64,000 bases of DNA from Streptomyces caelestis (GTDB taxonomy: Bacteria > Actinomycetota > Actinomycetes > Streptomycetales > Streptomycetaceae): positions 124,001 to 188,000 of the forward strand of contig NZ_LGCN01000002.1 in NCBI RefSeq assembly GCF_001279005.1. Reading direction: 5' to 3'. Position 1 is the first letter of the stretch. Every line of letters starts with the position of its first letter. Below, in pieces: positions 27,030 to 36,164 of the stretch. Below the pieces are notes generated by a model. That model worked only from the letters and a program-made list of their open reading frames with translations. It was not told the origin of the DNA and made no database searches. Position numbers and translations under genes: made by a program.

Positions 27030-27932
27030 ATGTCCGAACCGACCGGTGCCGCCCGCAGGCGCGGGCCCTTCAAGGTCGGGGACCAGGTTCAGCTGACCGA
27101 CCCCAAGGGCCGCCACTACACGTTCACGCTCGAGGCCGGGAAGAACTTCCACACCCACAAGGGTTCCTTCCCCCACGACGAGCTGATCGGCGCTCCCGAG
27201 GGCAGCGTTGTCCGCACCACCGGGAACGTCGCCTATCTCGCGCTGCGCCCCCTGCTCCCCGACTACGTCCTGTCCATGCCCCGCGGGGCGGCCGTCGTCT
27301 ACCCGAAGGACGCGGGGCAGATCCTCGCCTTCGCCGACATCTTCCCCGGCGCGCGCGTCGTCGAGGCCGGAGTCGGCTCCGGCTCGCTCAGCAGCTTCCT
27401 GCTGCGCGCCATCGGCGACCAGGGCATGCTGCACTCCTACGAGCGCCGCGAGGACTTCGCCGACATCGCCCGGCAGAACGTCGAGCGTTACTTCGGCGGC
27501 CCGCACCCCGCCTGGCAGCTCACCGTCGGCGACCTCCAGGACAACCTGTCCGACGCCGACGTCGACCGTGTCATCCTCGACATGCTCGCCCCCTGGGAGT
27601 GCCTGGAGGCCGTCTCCAAGGCACTCGTCCCCGGCGGCATCCTGTGCTGCTACGTCGCCACCACCACCCAGCTCGCCCGGACGGTCGAGTCCATCCGCGA
27701 GATCGGCTGCTTCAACGAGCCGACCTCCTGGGAGACGATGATCCGCAACTGGCACATCGAGGGCCTGGCCGTCCGCCCGGACCACCGGATGATCGGCCAC
27801 ACCGGCTTCCTGCTCACCGCCCGCCGCCTCGCCGACGGCGTCGAGCCGCCCATGCGCCGCCGCCGCCCCGCCAAGGGAGCCTACGGCGAGGACTACGCGG
27901 GCCCCAACGCCGACGGAGGCGCCGCCCGCTGA
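27030..27932 (+). CDS. trmI: tRNA (adenine-58-N1)-methyltransferase
   Basis: S-adenosylmethionine-dependent enzyme that makes m1A58 in the tRNA T-loop. 300 residues: an N-terminal beta domain (GPFKVGDQVQLTDPKGRHYTFTL) and a Rossmann core with the AdoMet loop VVEAGVGSGSLSSFLLRAIG, an acidic motif (SYERREDFADIARQNVERYF) and VDRVILDMLAPWECL for catalysis. EPTSWETMIRNWHIEGLAVRP and HTGFLLTARR are typical of TrmI. In Mycobacterium the orthologue lies near mpa, as here (recalled). It ends with a basic C-terminal tail and a striking 52-bp palindrome. Confidence 0.95.
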   Translation: MSEPTGAARRRGPFKVGDQVQLTDPKGRHYTFTLEAGKNFHTHKGSFPHDELIGAPEGSVVRTTGNVAYLALRPLLPDYVLSMPRGAAVVYPKDAGQILAFADIFPGARVVEAGVGSGSLSSFLLRAIGDQGMLHSYERREDFADIARQNVERYFGGPHPAWQLTVGDLQDNLSDADVDRVILDMLAPWECLEAVSKALVPGGILCCYVATTTQLARTVESIREIGCFNEPTSWETMIRNWHIEGLAVRPDHRMIGHTGFLLTARRLADGVEPPMRRRRPAKGAYGEDYAGPNADGGAAR

Positions 27933-27957
27933 GGCGCCCCGCCACCCCGCAACGGAC

Positions 27958-28009
27958 AAGCGCCGTGGCGTAGTTCCCGGCGATCGCCGGGAACTACGCC
28001 ACGGCGCTT
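27958..28009. terminator. Perfect 52-bp palindrome downstream of trmI
   Basis: The 26 nt from 27958 are exactly complementary to those ending at 28009, with centre GCGATCGC and no loop. It lies between trmI and the next same-strand gene, so it is probably a very strong terminator, possibly bidirectional. Confidence 0.85.
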
Positions 28010-28169
28010 CCACGTTGATCCGACGACCCGACCGACGGCACGGGGGCGCGGAGCCCCTCCAGGTTCCCCCGCACCGGAACCGCACACCCCCGCCGTTTCC
28101 CCCGTCCTGTGACGTGTGGCACGATGCTGGCCACCCCCACCGGCACAGCCCTCACAGGAGACACTCCTC

Positions 28170-28748
28170 GTGCAGCCTTCCGCCGTCCCGGAGCTCGCCC
28201 ACACGCACACCCGGCCCATCCACTGGGTCGCCACCGCCACGGCCCTCGCCGGTGTGGTGGCCCTCTCCTCGGTCCTGGGCCCCGACGCCGCCACCGCGGC
28301 CCCGACCCCCGGACCGCACACGAAGAGCGCCCCGGCGCACATCGCCCCGCCCGACCCCGCGGCCGCCGAGTTCCCCCTCGACTGCGGCCGGGTGAAGGCC
28401 GTGGTGAAGAAGAAGGCGTCCGGCGACCTCGACGGCGACGGACACCCGGAGACGGTGGCCGTGGTCCACTGCGACGCCCCGATGGGCACCCCGCCCGACG
28501 GCGTGTACGTCCTCACCCCGGCCGCAGACGGCACCGAACCACGCGTGGTGGCCACCCTCGTCGACCCCGGGGACCGCACCAACGTCGACGACTTCGCCGT
28601 ACGTGACGGCGAGGTCACCGCCGCACTCCTCGGCTACTCCTCCGCCGACGTGCCCAGTTGCTGCCCCGATGTGCGCGAGAGCGTGAAATGGCGGTGGGAG
28701 AACGGCGCGTTCGTGCGGTCCGCCCCGTCCGGCGCCAGGAGCGTGTGA
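28170..28748 (+). CDS. Secreted protein with DxDxDG-type calcium-binding-like motif
   Basis: 192 residues, function not recognised. The N-terminus has a long polar stretch and then a hydrophobic core (IHWVATATALAGVVALSSVLGP) ending in an AxA-like site (AATAA), consistent with Sec export. The mature part contains SGDLDGDGHPETVAVVHC, like the EF-hand-type loop of FG-GAP/VCBS repeat proteins, plus four to five cysteines (DCGRVK, VHCDAP, SCCPDV) that could form disulfides. GTG start after CAGGAGAC. The ferredoxin gene converges on it. Confidence 0.7.
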   Translation: MQPSAVPELAHTHTRPIHWVATATALAGVVALSSVLGPDAATAAPTPGPHTKSAPAHIAPPDPAAAEFPLDCGRVKAVVKKKASGDLDGDGHPETVAVVHCDAPMGTPPDGVYVLTPAADGTEPRVVATLVDPGDRTNVDDFAVRDGEVTAALLGYSSADVPSCCPDVRESVKWRWENGAFVRSAPSGARSV

Positions 28749-28827
28749 CCCGCGCGCGGGCGTACGGCGGAGCGCGCGCACCCACGTGTGAGAAATCGGA
28801 CGGACGTGACGCGCCGTGCCGAGCCGG

Positions 28828-29133
28828 TCACCCGGCGTCCGGGCCGTACACCTCGACGCCGTCCGAAACCCGCCGGACGTGGATGCACTCGCCCGGACAC
28901 TCCTTCGCCGAGTCGACCACGTCCGTGAGCAGCGGCAGCGGCACGGGCGTGGTCGCCCCCTCGTCCTGCAGCAACTCGTCCTGCGGGCTCTTCACATAGG
29001 CCAGACCGTCGATGTCCAGCTCGAACACCTCGGGCGCGTACTGGGCGCAGATGCCGTCGCCGGTACACAGGTCCTGGTCGATCCAGACCTCCAGGGCCTC
29101 GCCACCGACTCCGGCCTCCTGCTGCACGCTCAT
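28828..29133 (-). CDS. Ferredoxin, [3Fe-4S]-like, with an inserted loop
   Basis: 101-residue electron carrier. Cluster ligands Cys23 and Cys29 (DLCTGDGIC, C-x5-C) and Cys79 followed by Pro (KECPGEC) fit the Streptomyces ferredoxins that serve cytochromes P450. An acidic stretch APEVFELDIDGLAYV is typical. Compared with the usual ~63-70 residues, it has an insertion of about 20 residues between the Cys pair and the CP motif, and an extra Cys83 that could supply a fourth ligand. No P450 or reductase gene is adjacent; the nearest P450 (cvnE) is 24 kb away. AGGAG lies close to the ATG. Confidence 0.85.
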   Translation of the reverse strand: MSVQQEAGVGGEALEVWIDQDLCTGDGICAQYAPEVFELDIDGLAYVKSPQDELLQDEGATTPVPLPLLTDVVDSAKECPGECIHVRRVSDGVEVYGPDAG

Positions 29134-29334
29134 GTCTCCTGCCGTTTCCTGCGTCGAACCGAACGGGAATCCGGCCAGCTCTGACGGGTGTTGAACACTT
29201 CGACCCTACCTCCGCCTGGGTTCCAATCATCTTCGGTGGGTATTCCCCTGGCGTGAGGGAGAGCGCAAGGGTGAAGATCGGACACACCCCGACCGTCTTT
29301 GTGATCTAGGGGTTTCAATCGACACCCGCCCAGG

Positions 29335-29340
29335 TAGGGT
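29335..29340 (+). promoter_or_regulatory. -10 box upstream of arc
   Basis: TAGGGT about 38 nt before the GTG of arc, leaving a short leader with GGAGGAGG. Confidence 0.45.
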
Positions 29341-29378
29341 CTGGAAGCGTCCAGCTCCCCTTGGAGGAGGTGAGGACC

Positions 29379-31145
29379 GTGGCAGCCCACGACGACGACA
29401 TGAACCGCGGCATCCGCCCAGGACGCGGGTCCGACGACCCGGCCGGGCAGATTGCCTATCTCGAGCAGGAGATCGCCGTCCTGCGACGCAAGCTCGCCGA
29501 CTCTCCGCGACACACGAGGATTCTCGAAGAGCGGATCGTCGAGCTGCAGACCAACCTGGCCGGCGTGTCCGCCCAGAACGAACGACTCGCCGGCACGCTC
29601 CGCGAGGCCCGAGACCAGATCGTGGCCCTCAAGGAGGAGGTCGACCGGCTCGCACAGCCCCCGGCCGGCTTCGGGGTCTTCCTCATGGCGAACGAGGACG
29701 GCACGGCCGACATCTTCACCGGCGGCCGCAAGCTGCGGGTGAACGTCAGCCCGAGCGTCGAGCTCGACGAGCTCCGGCGCGGCCAGGAAGTGATGCTCAA
29801 CGAAGCGCTCAACGTGGTCGAGGCCATGGAGTTCGAGCGCGTCGGCGACATCGTCACCCTCAAGGAGATCCTCGAGGACGGCGAGCGGGCCCTGGTGCTC
29901 GGGCACACCGACGAGGAACGGGTGGTGCGGCTCGCCGAGCCGCTGCTGGACGTCACCATCCGCCCCGGCGACGCCCTGCTCATGGAGCCCCGCTCCGGAT
30001 ACGTCTACGAGGTCGTCCCCAAGAGCGAGGTCGAGGAACTCGTCCTCGAGGAAGTCCCCGACATCGGCTACGAGCAGATCGGCGGCCTCGGCGGCCAGAT
30101 CGAGGCCATCCGCGACGCGGTCGAGCTGCCCTATCTCTACCCGGACCTGTTCAAGGAGCACGAACTGCGACCGCCCAAGGGCGTGCTGCTCTACGGGCCC
30201 CCCGGATGCGGCAAGACGCTCATCGCCAAGGCCGTCGCCAACTCGCTGGCCAAGAAGGTCGCCGAGGTCACCGGCCAGGCCGCCGGCAAGAGCTTCTTCC
30301 TCAACATCAAGGGCCCCGAGCTGCTGAACAAGTACGTCGGCGAGACCGAGCGGCAGATCCGCCTGGTCTTCCAGCGGGCCCGGGAGAAGGCCAGCGAGGG
30401 CACCCCCGTCATCGTCTTCTTCGACGAGATGGAATCCCTCTTCCGCACCCGTGGCTCCGGCGTCAGCTCGGACGTGGAGAACACCATCGTCCCGCAGCTG
30501 CTCGCCGAGATCGACGGCGTGGAAGGCCTGCAGAACGTGGTCGTGATCGGCGCCTCCAACCGCGAGGACATGATCGACCCGGCCATCCTGCGTCCCGGCC
30601 GGCTGGACGTGAAGATCAAGATCGAGCGTCCGGACGCCGAGGCGGCCAAGGACATCTTCGGCAAGTACCTCACGGAACGCCTCCCGCTGCACGGCGACGA
30701 CCTCGGCGAGCACGGCGGCGACAAGTCCATGACGGTCCAGAGCATGATCCAGACCGCGGTGGAACAGATGTACGCCGAATCCGAGGAGAACCGCTTCCTG
30801 GAAGTCACCTACGCCAACGGCGACAAGGAAGTCCTCTACTTCAAGGACTTCAATTCCGGCGCCATGATCGAGAACATCGTGGGCCGCGCCAAGAAGATGG
30901 CGATCAAGGACTTCCTCGAGAAGAACCAGAAGGGCCTCCGCGTCTCCCACCTGCTCCAGGCCTGCGTGGACGAGTTCAAGGAGAACGAGGACCTGCCCAA
31001 CACCACCAACCCGGACGACTGGGCCCGCATCTCCGGAAAGAAGGGCGAGCGGATCGTCTACATCCGCACCCTCATCACCGGAAAGCAGGGCGCGGACACC
31101 GGACGCTCCATCGACACGGTGGCGAACACCGGTCAGTACCTGTAA
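29379..31145 (+). CDS. arc: Proteasome-associated AAA ATPase (ARC/Mpa)
   Basis: Hexameric ring ATPase that recognises pupylated proteins, unfolds them and feeds the 20S proteasome. 588 residues: an N-terminal coiled coil (~30-95, the Pup-binding part), two OB folds ([25 protein letters not shown] onward), and one AAA module with Walker A GPPGCGKT at 273-280, Walker [11 protein letters not shown] and the second region of homology [17 protein letters not shown]. The C-terminus ends GQYL, whose penultimate Tyr docks in the proteasome alpha ring. The GTG at 29379 follows GGAGGAGG; a longer frame begins inside that site. Confidence 0.97.
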   Translation: MAAHDDDMNRGIRPGRGSDDPAGQIAYLEQEIAVLRRKLADSPRHTRILEERIVELQTNLAGVSAQNERLAGTLREARDQIVALKEEVDRLAQPPAGFGVFLMANEDGTADIFTGGRKLRVNVSPSVELDELRRGQEVMLNEALNVVEAMEFERVGDIVTLKEILEDGERALVLGHTDEERVVRLAEPLLDVTIRPGDALLMEPRSGYVYEVVPKSEVEELVLEEVPDIGYEQIGGLGGQIEAIRDAVELPYLYPDLFKEHELRPPKGVLLYGPPGCGKTLIAKAVANSLAKKVAEVTGQAAGKSFFLNIKGPELLNKYVGETERQIRLVFQRAREKASEGTPVIVFFDEMESLFRTRGSGVSSDVENTIVPQLLAEIDGVEGLQNVVVIGASNREDMIDPAILRPGRLDVKIKIERPDAEAAKDIFGKYLTERLPLHGDDLGEHGGDKSMTVQSMIQTAVEQMYAESEENRFLEVTYANGDKEVLYFKDFNSGAMIENIVGRAKKMAIKDFLEKNQKGLRVSHLLQACVDEFKENEDLPNTTNPDDWARISGKKGERIVYIRTLITGKQGADTGRSIDTVANTGQYL

Positions 31146-31154
31146 AAGCCAGGG

Positions 31155-31189
31155 CGGCTGCGGGTGCCCTCGACGGGTACCCGCAGCCG
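31155..31189 (+). terminator. Terminator after arc
   Basis: CGGCTGCGGGTGCCC (31155-31169) pairs with GGGTACCCGCAGCCG (31175-31189), 15 bp with one wobble, followed by a run of four T. Confidence 0.75.
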
Positions 31190-31259
31190 ACCGCTTTTCG
31201 GGCCACGGCTGGAGCACAGCAATGACGCAAATGATCTCCCCACCAGCACAAAGGCGTTC

Positions 31260-31265
31260 TAGGCT
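31260..31265 (+). promoter_or_regulatory. Possible -10 box upstream of dop
   Basis: TAGGCT about 110 nt before the dop ATG. It fits an independent dop promoter after the arc terminator. Confidence 0.35.
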
Positions 31266-31376
31266 CTTCCGTACCGCCGAATCGCGCAGTGCGGGGACGG
31301 GCACCGCACACGCACCGGAGCGCCGGCGGTACAGCAGCGCCCCCGACCGGGGACGCCGCCGGGCAAGGAGGGCCGC

Positions 31377-32888
31377 ATGACCGTACGGCGAGTAATGGGC
31401 ATCGAGACGGAGTACGGCATCTCCGTCCCCGGCCACCCCAACGCCAATGCCATGCTCACCTCGTCCCAGATCGTGAACGCCTACGCGGCGGCGATGCACC
31501 GGGCCCGCCGGGCCCGCTGGGACTTCGAGGAGGAGAACCCGCTGCGGGACGCGCGAGGCTTCGACCTCGCCCGCGAGGTCGCCGACGCCAGCCAGCTCAC
31601 CGACGAGGACATCGGCCTGGCCAACGTCATCCTCACCAACGGCGCACGGCTCTACGTGGACCACGCCCATCCGGAGTACAGCGCCCCCGAGGTCACCAAC
31701 CCGCGCGACGCCGTCCTCTGGGACAAGGCGGGCGAGCGGATCATGGCCGAGGCGGCGGAACGCGCCGGCCAGCTCCCCGGCGCCCAGCCGATCCACCTGT
31801 ACAAGAACAACACCGACAACAAGGGCGCTTCCTACGGCACGCACGAGAACTACCTGATGAAGCGGGAGACCCCCTTCTCGGACATCGTGCGCCACCTGAC
31901 CCCGTTCTTCGTCTCCCGCCAGGTCTTCACCGGCGCCGGCCGCGTCGGCATCGGCCAGGACGGCCACGAGCACGGCTTCCAGCTCAGTCAGCGGGCGGAC
32001 TACTTCGAGGTCGAGGTGGGCCTGGAGACGACCCTGAAGCGCCCGATCATCAACACCCGGGACGAGCCGCACGCCGACGCGGAGAAATACCGCCGGCTGC
32101 ACGTGATCATCGGCGACGCGAACCTCTCCGAGATCTCGACGTACCTGAAACTGGGTACGACGGCGCTGGTCCTGTCCATGATCGAGGACGGGTTCATCGC
32201 GGTGGACCTGGCGGTGGACCAGCCGGTACGCACCCTCCACCAGGTCTCGCACGATCCGACCCTGAAGCGGCTCGTCACGCTGCGCAGCGGGCGGACCCTG
32301 ACCGCCGTGCAGCTCCAGATGGAGTACTACGAGCTGGCTCGCAAGTACGTCGAGGAGCGGTTCGGGGCGGACGCCGACGAGCAGACCAAGGATGTGCTGG
32401 CCCGCTGGGAGGACACGCTCACCCGGCTGGAGAACGACCCGATGAGCCTGGCCGGCGAGCTGGACTGGGTCGCCAAGCGGGAGCTCATGGAGGGCTACCG
32501 GCGCAGGGACGGCCTGGACTGGGACGCCGCCCGGCTGCACCTGGTGGACCTGCAGTACGCCGACGTGCGCCCCGAGAAGGGCCTCTACAACCGTCTGGTG
32601 GCCCGGGGACGGATGAAGCGGCTGCTGGACGAGGGAGAGGTCGAGCGGGCCCGTACGAAGCCTCCGGAGGACACCCGGGCGTACTTCCGCGGGCGCTGTC
32701 TGGAGCAGTACGCGGACGACGTCGCGGCGGCCTCCTGGGACTCGGTGATCTTCGATCTGCCGGGCCGGGACTCGTTGCAGAGGGTCCCAACCCTGGAACC
32801 GCTTCGCGGAACGCGTAATCACGTCAAGGAGCTCCTGGACCGCTGCCGTACGGCGGAAGACCTGGTCAGGGTGCTGTCGGGAAACTGA
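31377..32888 (+). CDS. dop: Pup deamidase/depupylase
   Basis: Glutamine-synthetase-fold enzyme that removes Pup from conjugates and, where Pup ends in Gln, deamidates it. 503 residues, starting [17 protein letters not shown] with the metal-binding Glu cluster. The catalytic Asp95 is in [14 protein letters not shown]. The Dop loop is present as the extra segment around residues 45-75 ([15 protein letters not shown]), which PafA lacks. [21 protein letters not shown] and [23 protein letters not shown] are shared with PafA. AAGGAGG precedes the ATG. It is upstream of pup in the conserved order. Confidence 0.96.
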   Translation: MTVRRVMGIETEYGISVPGHPNANAMLTSSQIVNAYAAAMHRARRARWDFEEENPLRDARGFDLAREVADASQLTDEDIGLANVILTNGARLYVDHAHPEYSAPEVTNPRDAVLWDKAGERIMAEAAERAGQLPGAQPIHLYKNNTDNKGASYGTHENYLMKRETPFSDIVRHLTPFFVSRQVFTGAGRVGIGQDGHEHGFQLSQRADYFEVEVGLETTLKRPIINTRDEPHADAEKYRRLHVIIGDANLSEISTYLKLGTTALVLSMIEDGFIAVDLAVDQPVRTLHQVSHDPTLKRLVTLRSGRTLTAVQLQMEYYELARKYVEERFGADADEQTKDVLARWEDTLTRLENDPMSLAGELDWVAKRELMEGYRRRDGLDWDAARLHLVDLQYADVRPEKGLYNRLVARGRMKRLLDEGEVERARTKPPEDTRAYFRGRCLEQYADDVAAASWDSVIFDLPGRDSLQRVPTLEPLRGTRNHVKELLDRCRTAEDLVRVLSGN

Positions 32889-32889
32889 G

Positions 32890-32907
32890 CGGGTACCGGG
32901 GTACCCG
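32890..32907. repeat. Short inverted repeat after dop
   Basis: CGGGTACC, two G, then GGTACCCG: an 8-bp arm palindrome at the dop stop. Possibly a weak terminator; too short to be sure. Confidence 0.35.
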
Positions 32908-33009
32908 GGAAGGGCCGGCCGGACAGGGTGGAAAACGCCGGGTCCGGGAATCATCGAGGTGGTCCCCGTAGGTTGGAGCAACCACGGGGGCGTTGTCGGA
33001 CCCGGCGAG

Positions 33010-33015
33010 TAGGGT
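33010..33015 (+). promoter_or_regulatory. -10 box upstream of pup
   Basis: TAGGGT, about 50 nt before the pup ATG, the best candidate for the pup-endonuclease-prcB-prcA transcript. Confidence 0.45.
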
Positions 33016-33065
33016 CTGATCTTGACCGAGCAAGTGTGTGGGGCGAACCGAGCGGGGTGAGGGTG

Positions 33066-33284
33066 ATGGCGACCAAGGACACCGGCGGCGGACAGCAGAA
33101 GGCCACCCGGTCCACGGAGGAGGTCGAGGAGCAGGCGGCGGAAGCGCAGGCTTCGGAGGACCTCAAGGAGCGTCAGGAAAAGCTGAGCGAGGACGTGGAC
33201 GACGTTCTGGACGAGATCGACGATGTCTTGGAGGCTAATGCCGAGGACTTCGTGCGTTCCTTCGTTCAGAAGGGCGGAGAGTGA
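33066..33284 (+). CDS. pup: Prokaryotic ubiquitin-like protein
   Basis: 72-residue intrinsically disordered tag that PafA links by its C-terminal Glu to lysines of target proteins. MATKDTGGGQQKATRSTEEVEEQ is followed by the helical ARC-binding segment (residues ~25-58, SEDLKERQEKLSEDVDDVLDEIDDVLE) and the conserved end AEDFVRSFVQKGGE. The last codon is GAG, so Pup is made with a terminal Glu and does not need deamidation. The reading frame continues upstream only through a region with no ribosome site; the ATG at 33066 gives the canonical length. Confidence 0.97.
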   Translation: MATKDTGGGQQKATRSTEEVEEQAAEAQASEDLKERQEKLSEDVDDVLDEIDDVLEANAEDFVRSFVQKGGE

Positions 33285-33324
33285 CTCTTCCTTTGATTCG
33301 AAGGCCGCGACGGAGGAGTTGGGG

Positions 33325-33915
33325 TTGTCCGCCGGAAGCGTGAAGCGCTGCTCGCGGTGCAGGCAGTCCAAGCCGCGAGCAGCCTTCGCGAGTGACAAGG
33401 CGATGAAAGACGGTCTTCAGGCGTACTGCCGGGAGTGCTCTGCGGCGTACTGCCGGCAGCGTCAGGATGCCTGTGGCAGGAAGCCCCGCCCAAGGGCTGC
33501 CGCACCGGAAGGGCATGAGTACTGTCGGCGCTGCGAGAAGATCAAGCCGCACTCCGAGTGGGATCGCAACAGGACGGCTTCCGACGGTCTGTCGAAAGCC
33601 TGTAAGGCGTGCCGGGCCATCGAAGGGCGGGCCCGGCACCTGAAGCGTCACTACGGCCTCGCCGAAGCCGGGCGGGACGCGATGGTCGACTCTCGAATGG
33701 GCCTTTGCGTGATCTGTTCGAAGGCGCCGGCCGTACACGTGGATCACTGCCACAAGACGGGTAAGGTCCGTGGCGTACTGTGCTTCAACTGCAATTCGGC
33801 CATCGGCAAGTTGGGAGACGATCCTGACGCTGTTCGTCGGGCTGCCGCCTACTTGGAGGGAACTTCGTGGAAGCCAACACTCGTAGCACCGGGCGTCTAC
33901 CGGCTGCCTTCCTGA
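33325..33915 (+). CDS. Recombination endonuclease VII-like HNH nuclease
   Basis: 196-residue protein lying between pup and prcB. The C-terminal part matches the endonuclease VII fold: [38 protein letters not shown], with two zinc CxxC knuckles around the His-Asp-His active site. Upstream are two more CxxC pairs ([13 protein letters not shown] and [13 protein letters not shown]), so it has extra zinc ribbons. I chose the TTG at 33325 because GGAGGAG lies 6 nt before it; a GTG at 33340 is the alternative. Its codons use far more A/T at third positions than its neighbours. The 3' end overlaps prcB by 49 nt. Confidence 0.85.
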   Translation: MSAGSVKRCSRCRQSKPRAAFASDKAMKDGLQAYCRECSAAYCRQRQDACGRKPRPRAAAPEGHEYCRRCEKIKPHSEWDRNRTASDGLSKACKACRAIEGRARHLKRHYGLAEAGRDAMVDSRMGLCVICSKAPAVHVDHCHKTGKVRGVLCFNCNSAIGKLGDDPDAVRRAAAYLEGTSWKPTLVAPGVYRLPS

Positions 33916-34712
33916 CGCCGGGGTCCTCCTCCTTCATGGACTTCCTCTCCGAGCACCAGCCGGAGCTGCTGCCGGGCAAGAGGTCGTTGCCGCCCGTGAA
34001 GGGCGTGATCGAGGCCCCGCACGGGACGACGATCGTGGCCGTCACGTTCCCGGGCGGCGTGGTGCTCGCCGGTGACCGGCGGGCCACCATGGGGAACGTC
34101 ATCGCGCAGCGGGACATCGAGAAGGTGTTCCCGGCCGATGAGTACTCGGCGGTGGGGATCGCCGGTACGGCGGGGCTGGCCGTGGAGATGGTGAAGCTGT
34201 TCCAGCTGGAGCTGGAGCACTTCGAGAAGGTCGAGGGCGCGCAGCTGTCGCTGGAGGGCAAGGCGAACCGGCTGTCGACGATGATCCGTTCGAATTTGGG
34301 CATGGCCATGCAAGGGCTGGCCGTGGTTCCGCTGTTCGCCGGGTACGACGTGGACCGGGAGAAGGGGCGGATCTTCTCCTACGACGTCACGGGCGGGCGT
34401 TCGGAGGAGCACGGGTACGCCGCGACCGGTTCCGGGTCGATCTTCGCGCGCGGTGCGATGAAGAAGCTGTTCCGGGACGACCTGAGTGAGGCCGAGGCCA
34501 CCACGCTGGTGGTGCAGGCGCTGTACGACGCGGCAGACGACGACTCGGCGACCGGTGGTCCCGATGTCGCCCGCCGGATCTATCCGATCGTCACCGTGAT
34601 CACCGACGACGGCTTCCGCCGGCTCACCGAGGACGAGGCGTCCGTCATCGCCCGGTCGGTGCTGGAGCGGCGGCTGGAGCAGCCGGACGGGCCGCGGGCC
34701 TCGCTGCTGTAG
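33867..34712 (+). CDS. prcB: 20S proteasome beta subunit
   Basis: 281-residue precursor of the proteolytic subunit. A 53-residue propeptide ([15 protein letters not shown]...VIEAPHG) precedes the nucleophile Thr54 in [24 protein letters not shown]; autocleavage exposes it during assembly. Active-site helpers are the Asp and Arg in GDRR and the Lys in [22 protein letters not shown] is a conserved beta-subunit segment. GTG start with GGAGGG 8 nt upstream, inside the end of the endonuclease gene, so its expression is coupled to that gene. PrcA follows after 65 nt. Confidence 0.97.
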   Translation: MEANTRSTGRLPAAFLTPGSSSFMDFLSEHQPELLPGKRSLPPVKGVIEAPHGTTIVAVTFPGGVVLAGDRRATMGNVIAQRDIEKVFPADEYSAVGIAGTAGLAVEMVKLFQLELEHFEKVEGAQLSLEGKANRLSTMIRSNLGMAMQGLAVVPLFAGYDVDREKGRIFSYDVTGGRSEEHGYAATGSGSIFARGAMKKLFRDDLSEAEATTLVVQALYDAADDDSATGGPDVARRIYPIVTVITDDGFRRLTEDEASVIARSVLERRLEQPDGPRASLL

Positions 34713-34777
34713 GCGCGGGGCGGGTTGTTCGGTTGTTTGGTGGTCCAGTGACTTCGACAGAAAGGGACGGATAACCG

Positions 34778-35530
34778 GTGTCGACGCCGTTCTATGTCTC
34801 ACCCCAGCAGGCGATGGCGGACCGGGCGGAGTACGCCCGCAAGGGCATCGCCCGTGGCCGCAGCCTTGTCGTGCTGCAGTACGCCGACGGGATCGTGTTC
34901 GTCGGTGAGAACCCGTCCCGTGCGCTGCACAAGTTCAGCGAGATCTACGACCGGATCGGGTTCGCCGCGGCCGGTAAGTACAACGAGTACGAGAATCTGC
35001 GGATCGGGGGCGTACGGTACGCCGATCTGCGGGGTTACACCTACGACCGGGACGACGTGACGGCCCGGGGCCTGGCGAACGTGTACGCGCAGACGCTGGG
35101 GACGATCTTCTCGAGCGTGGGGGAGAAGCCGTACGAGGTGGAACTGGTGGTGGCCGAGGTCGGGGAGACCGCGGAGGGCGACCAGATCTACCGGCTGCCG
35201 CACGACGGGTCCATCGTGGACGAGCACGGCTCGGTGGCGGTGGGGGGCAACGCGGAGCAGATCAGCGGGTACCTGGATCAGCGGCACCGGGACGGGATGA
35301 CGCTGGCGGAGGCGCTGAAGCTGGCGGTGCAGTCGTTGTCCCGCGACACCAACGGCAGTGAGCGGGAGATTCCCGCGGAGCGGCTGGAGGTGGCGGTGCT
35401 GGATCGTACGCGTCCGCAGAAGCGGAAGTTCAAGCGGATCGGGGGGCGTCAGTTGTCCCGTCTGCTGGAAGCCGGTGGCGCGGAGACGGCCTCCGAGGCG
35501 GAGGCGGACTCCGGCGGAGACGTCGAGTAG
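34778..35530 (+). CDS. prcA: 20S proteasome alpha subunit
   Basis: 250-residue structural subunit that forms the outer rings and the gate and docks ARC. The N-terminus [44 protein letters not shown] is the alpha signature and gate helix. [39 protein letters not shown] and [27 protein letters not shown] are conserved. The acidic C-terminal tail ([11 protein letters not shown]) is variable in the family. GTG start with AAAGGGA upstream. A 634-nt repeat-filled gap follows. Confidence 0.96.
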   Translation: MSTPFYVSPQQAMADRAEYARKGIARGRSLVVLQYADGIVFVGENPSRALHKFSEIYDRIGFAAAGKYNEYENLRIGGVRYADLRGYTYDRDDVTARGLANVYAQTLGTIFSSVGEKPYEVELVVAEVGETAEGDQIYRLPHDGSIVDEHGSVAVGGNAEQISGYLDQRHRDGMTLAEALKLAVQSLSRDTNGSEREIPAERLEVAVLDRTRPQKRKFKRIGGRQLSRLLEAGGAETASEAEADSGGDVE

Positions 35531-35569
35531 CGCGGCTGGCTGTGCCTGCGGCGCATCGTGCGGTCAGGT

Positions 35570-36032
35570 GAGGGCTCGGGTAGCGCCTGATGCCGGTGGG
35601 TGGGGTGGGGCCGCGTCGGGGGTGTCCGTCCTCGGACCGGCGCGGATCACGTCTGCGGGAAGGGGTGCGGGGTGCGGACGCGCCGGCCACTGCGGGCGGC
35701 CACCCCCGCCCCGTCCCCTCCGCGCCGTACGCGGCCACCCCCGCCCCGTCCCCTTCCCGCCGTACCCGGCCACCTGCCGTCTTCCCCGCCTTCCGCGGGC
35801 ATTCCACGCCGCCGTTCCCGCCAGCAGTCGCATGCCGCGTCAGCCGTTCCCGCGGGCAGTCGCATGCCGCGTCAGTCGCGGGCAGTCGTGCCTCCCCCAG
35901 TGCCTTAAGGGTCTGGGAGGTGCCCCCAGGGCGGCACGGGTGGGCGATGGGGGTACCCTCCCGCTCATGGGGGTCCCCCGCTCGAGCGAAGCCGAGAGTG
36001 GGGGAGGCACCCCCATAAGCGCCGGGTTGCGC
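35570..36032 (-). repeat. Modular intergenic repeat, copy 3 (longest, inverted)
   Basis: On the minus strand it begins GCGCAACCCGGCGCTT, then a hairpin (CTCTCGGCTTCGCTCGAGCG followed by GGGGG), CGCCCACCCGTGCCGCC, GAGGCACGACTGCCCGC, two ~31-nt tandem units of CTGACGCGGCATGCGACTG, two ~35-nt tandem units built on GGGGACGGGGCGGGGGTGGC, then GCCGGCGCGTCCGCACCCCG and GATCCGCGCCGGTCCGAGGA. It is colinear with copy 1 but longer through internal tandem duplications. It occupies most of the prcA-lacI gap. Confidence 0.8.
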
Positions 36033-36164
36033 GAACACCCTCTGGCCCACACTCGCGCGGGGCGCTCCGCAAGCGCCAGGGTGCGCGGCCCCCCCGGTGA
36101 GCACCGAGGCGACGGCACCCCGTGAGTACCGGGCCGCGCGAATCCCCCGGCCGGCTGCAAGCCG

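Noticed and set aside
29130..33398. Long minus-strand open frame across arc, dop and pup
   Set aside because: Antisense shadow of well-supported proteasome genes with no recognisable domain.
35840..35910. Short CRISPR-like array from repeated CATGCCGCGTCAG units
   Set aside because: Only two or three imperfect, nearly contiguous units with no unique spacers; they are internal units of the dispersed repeat.
35358..36125. ORFs in the prcA-lacI gap
   Set aside because: They translate repeat DNA in several frames and are not conserved between repeat copies.
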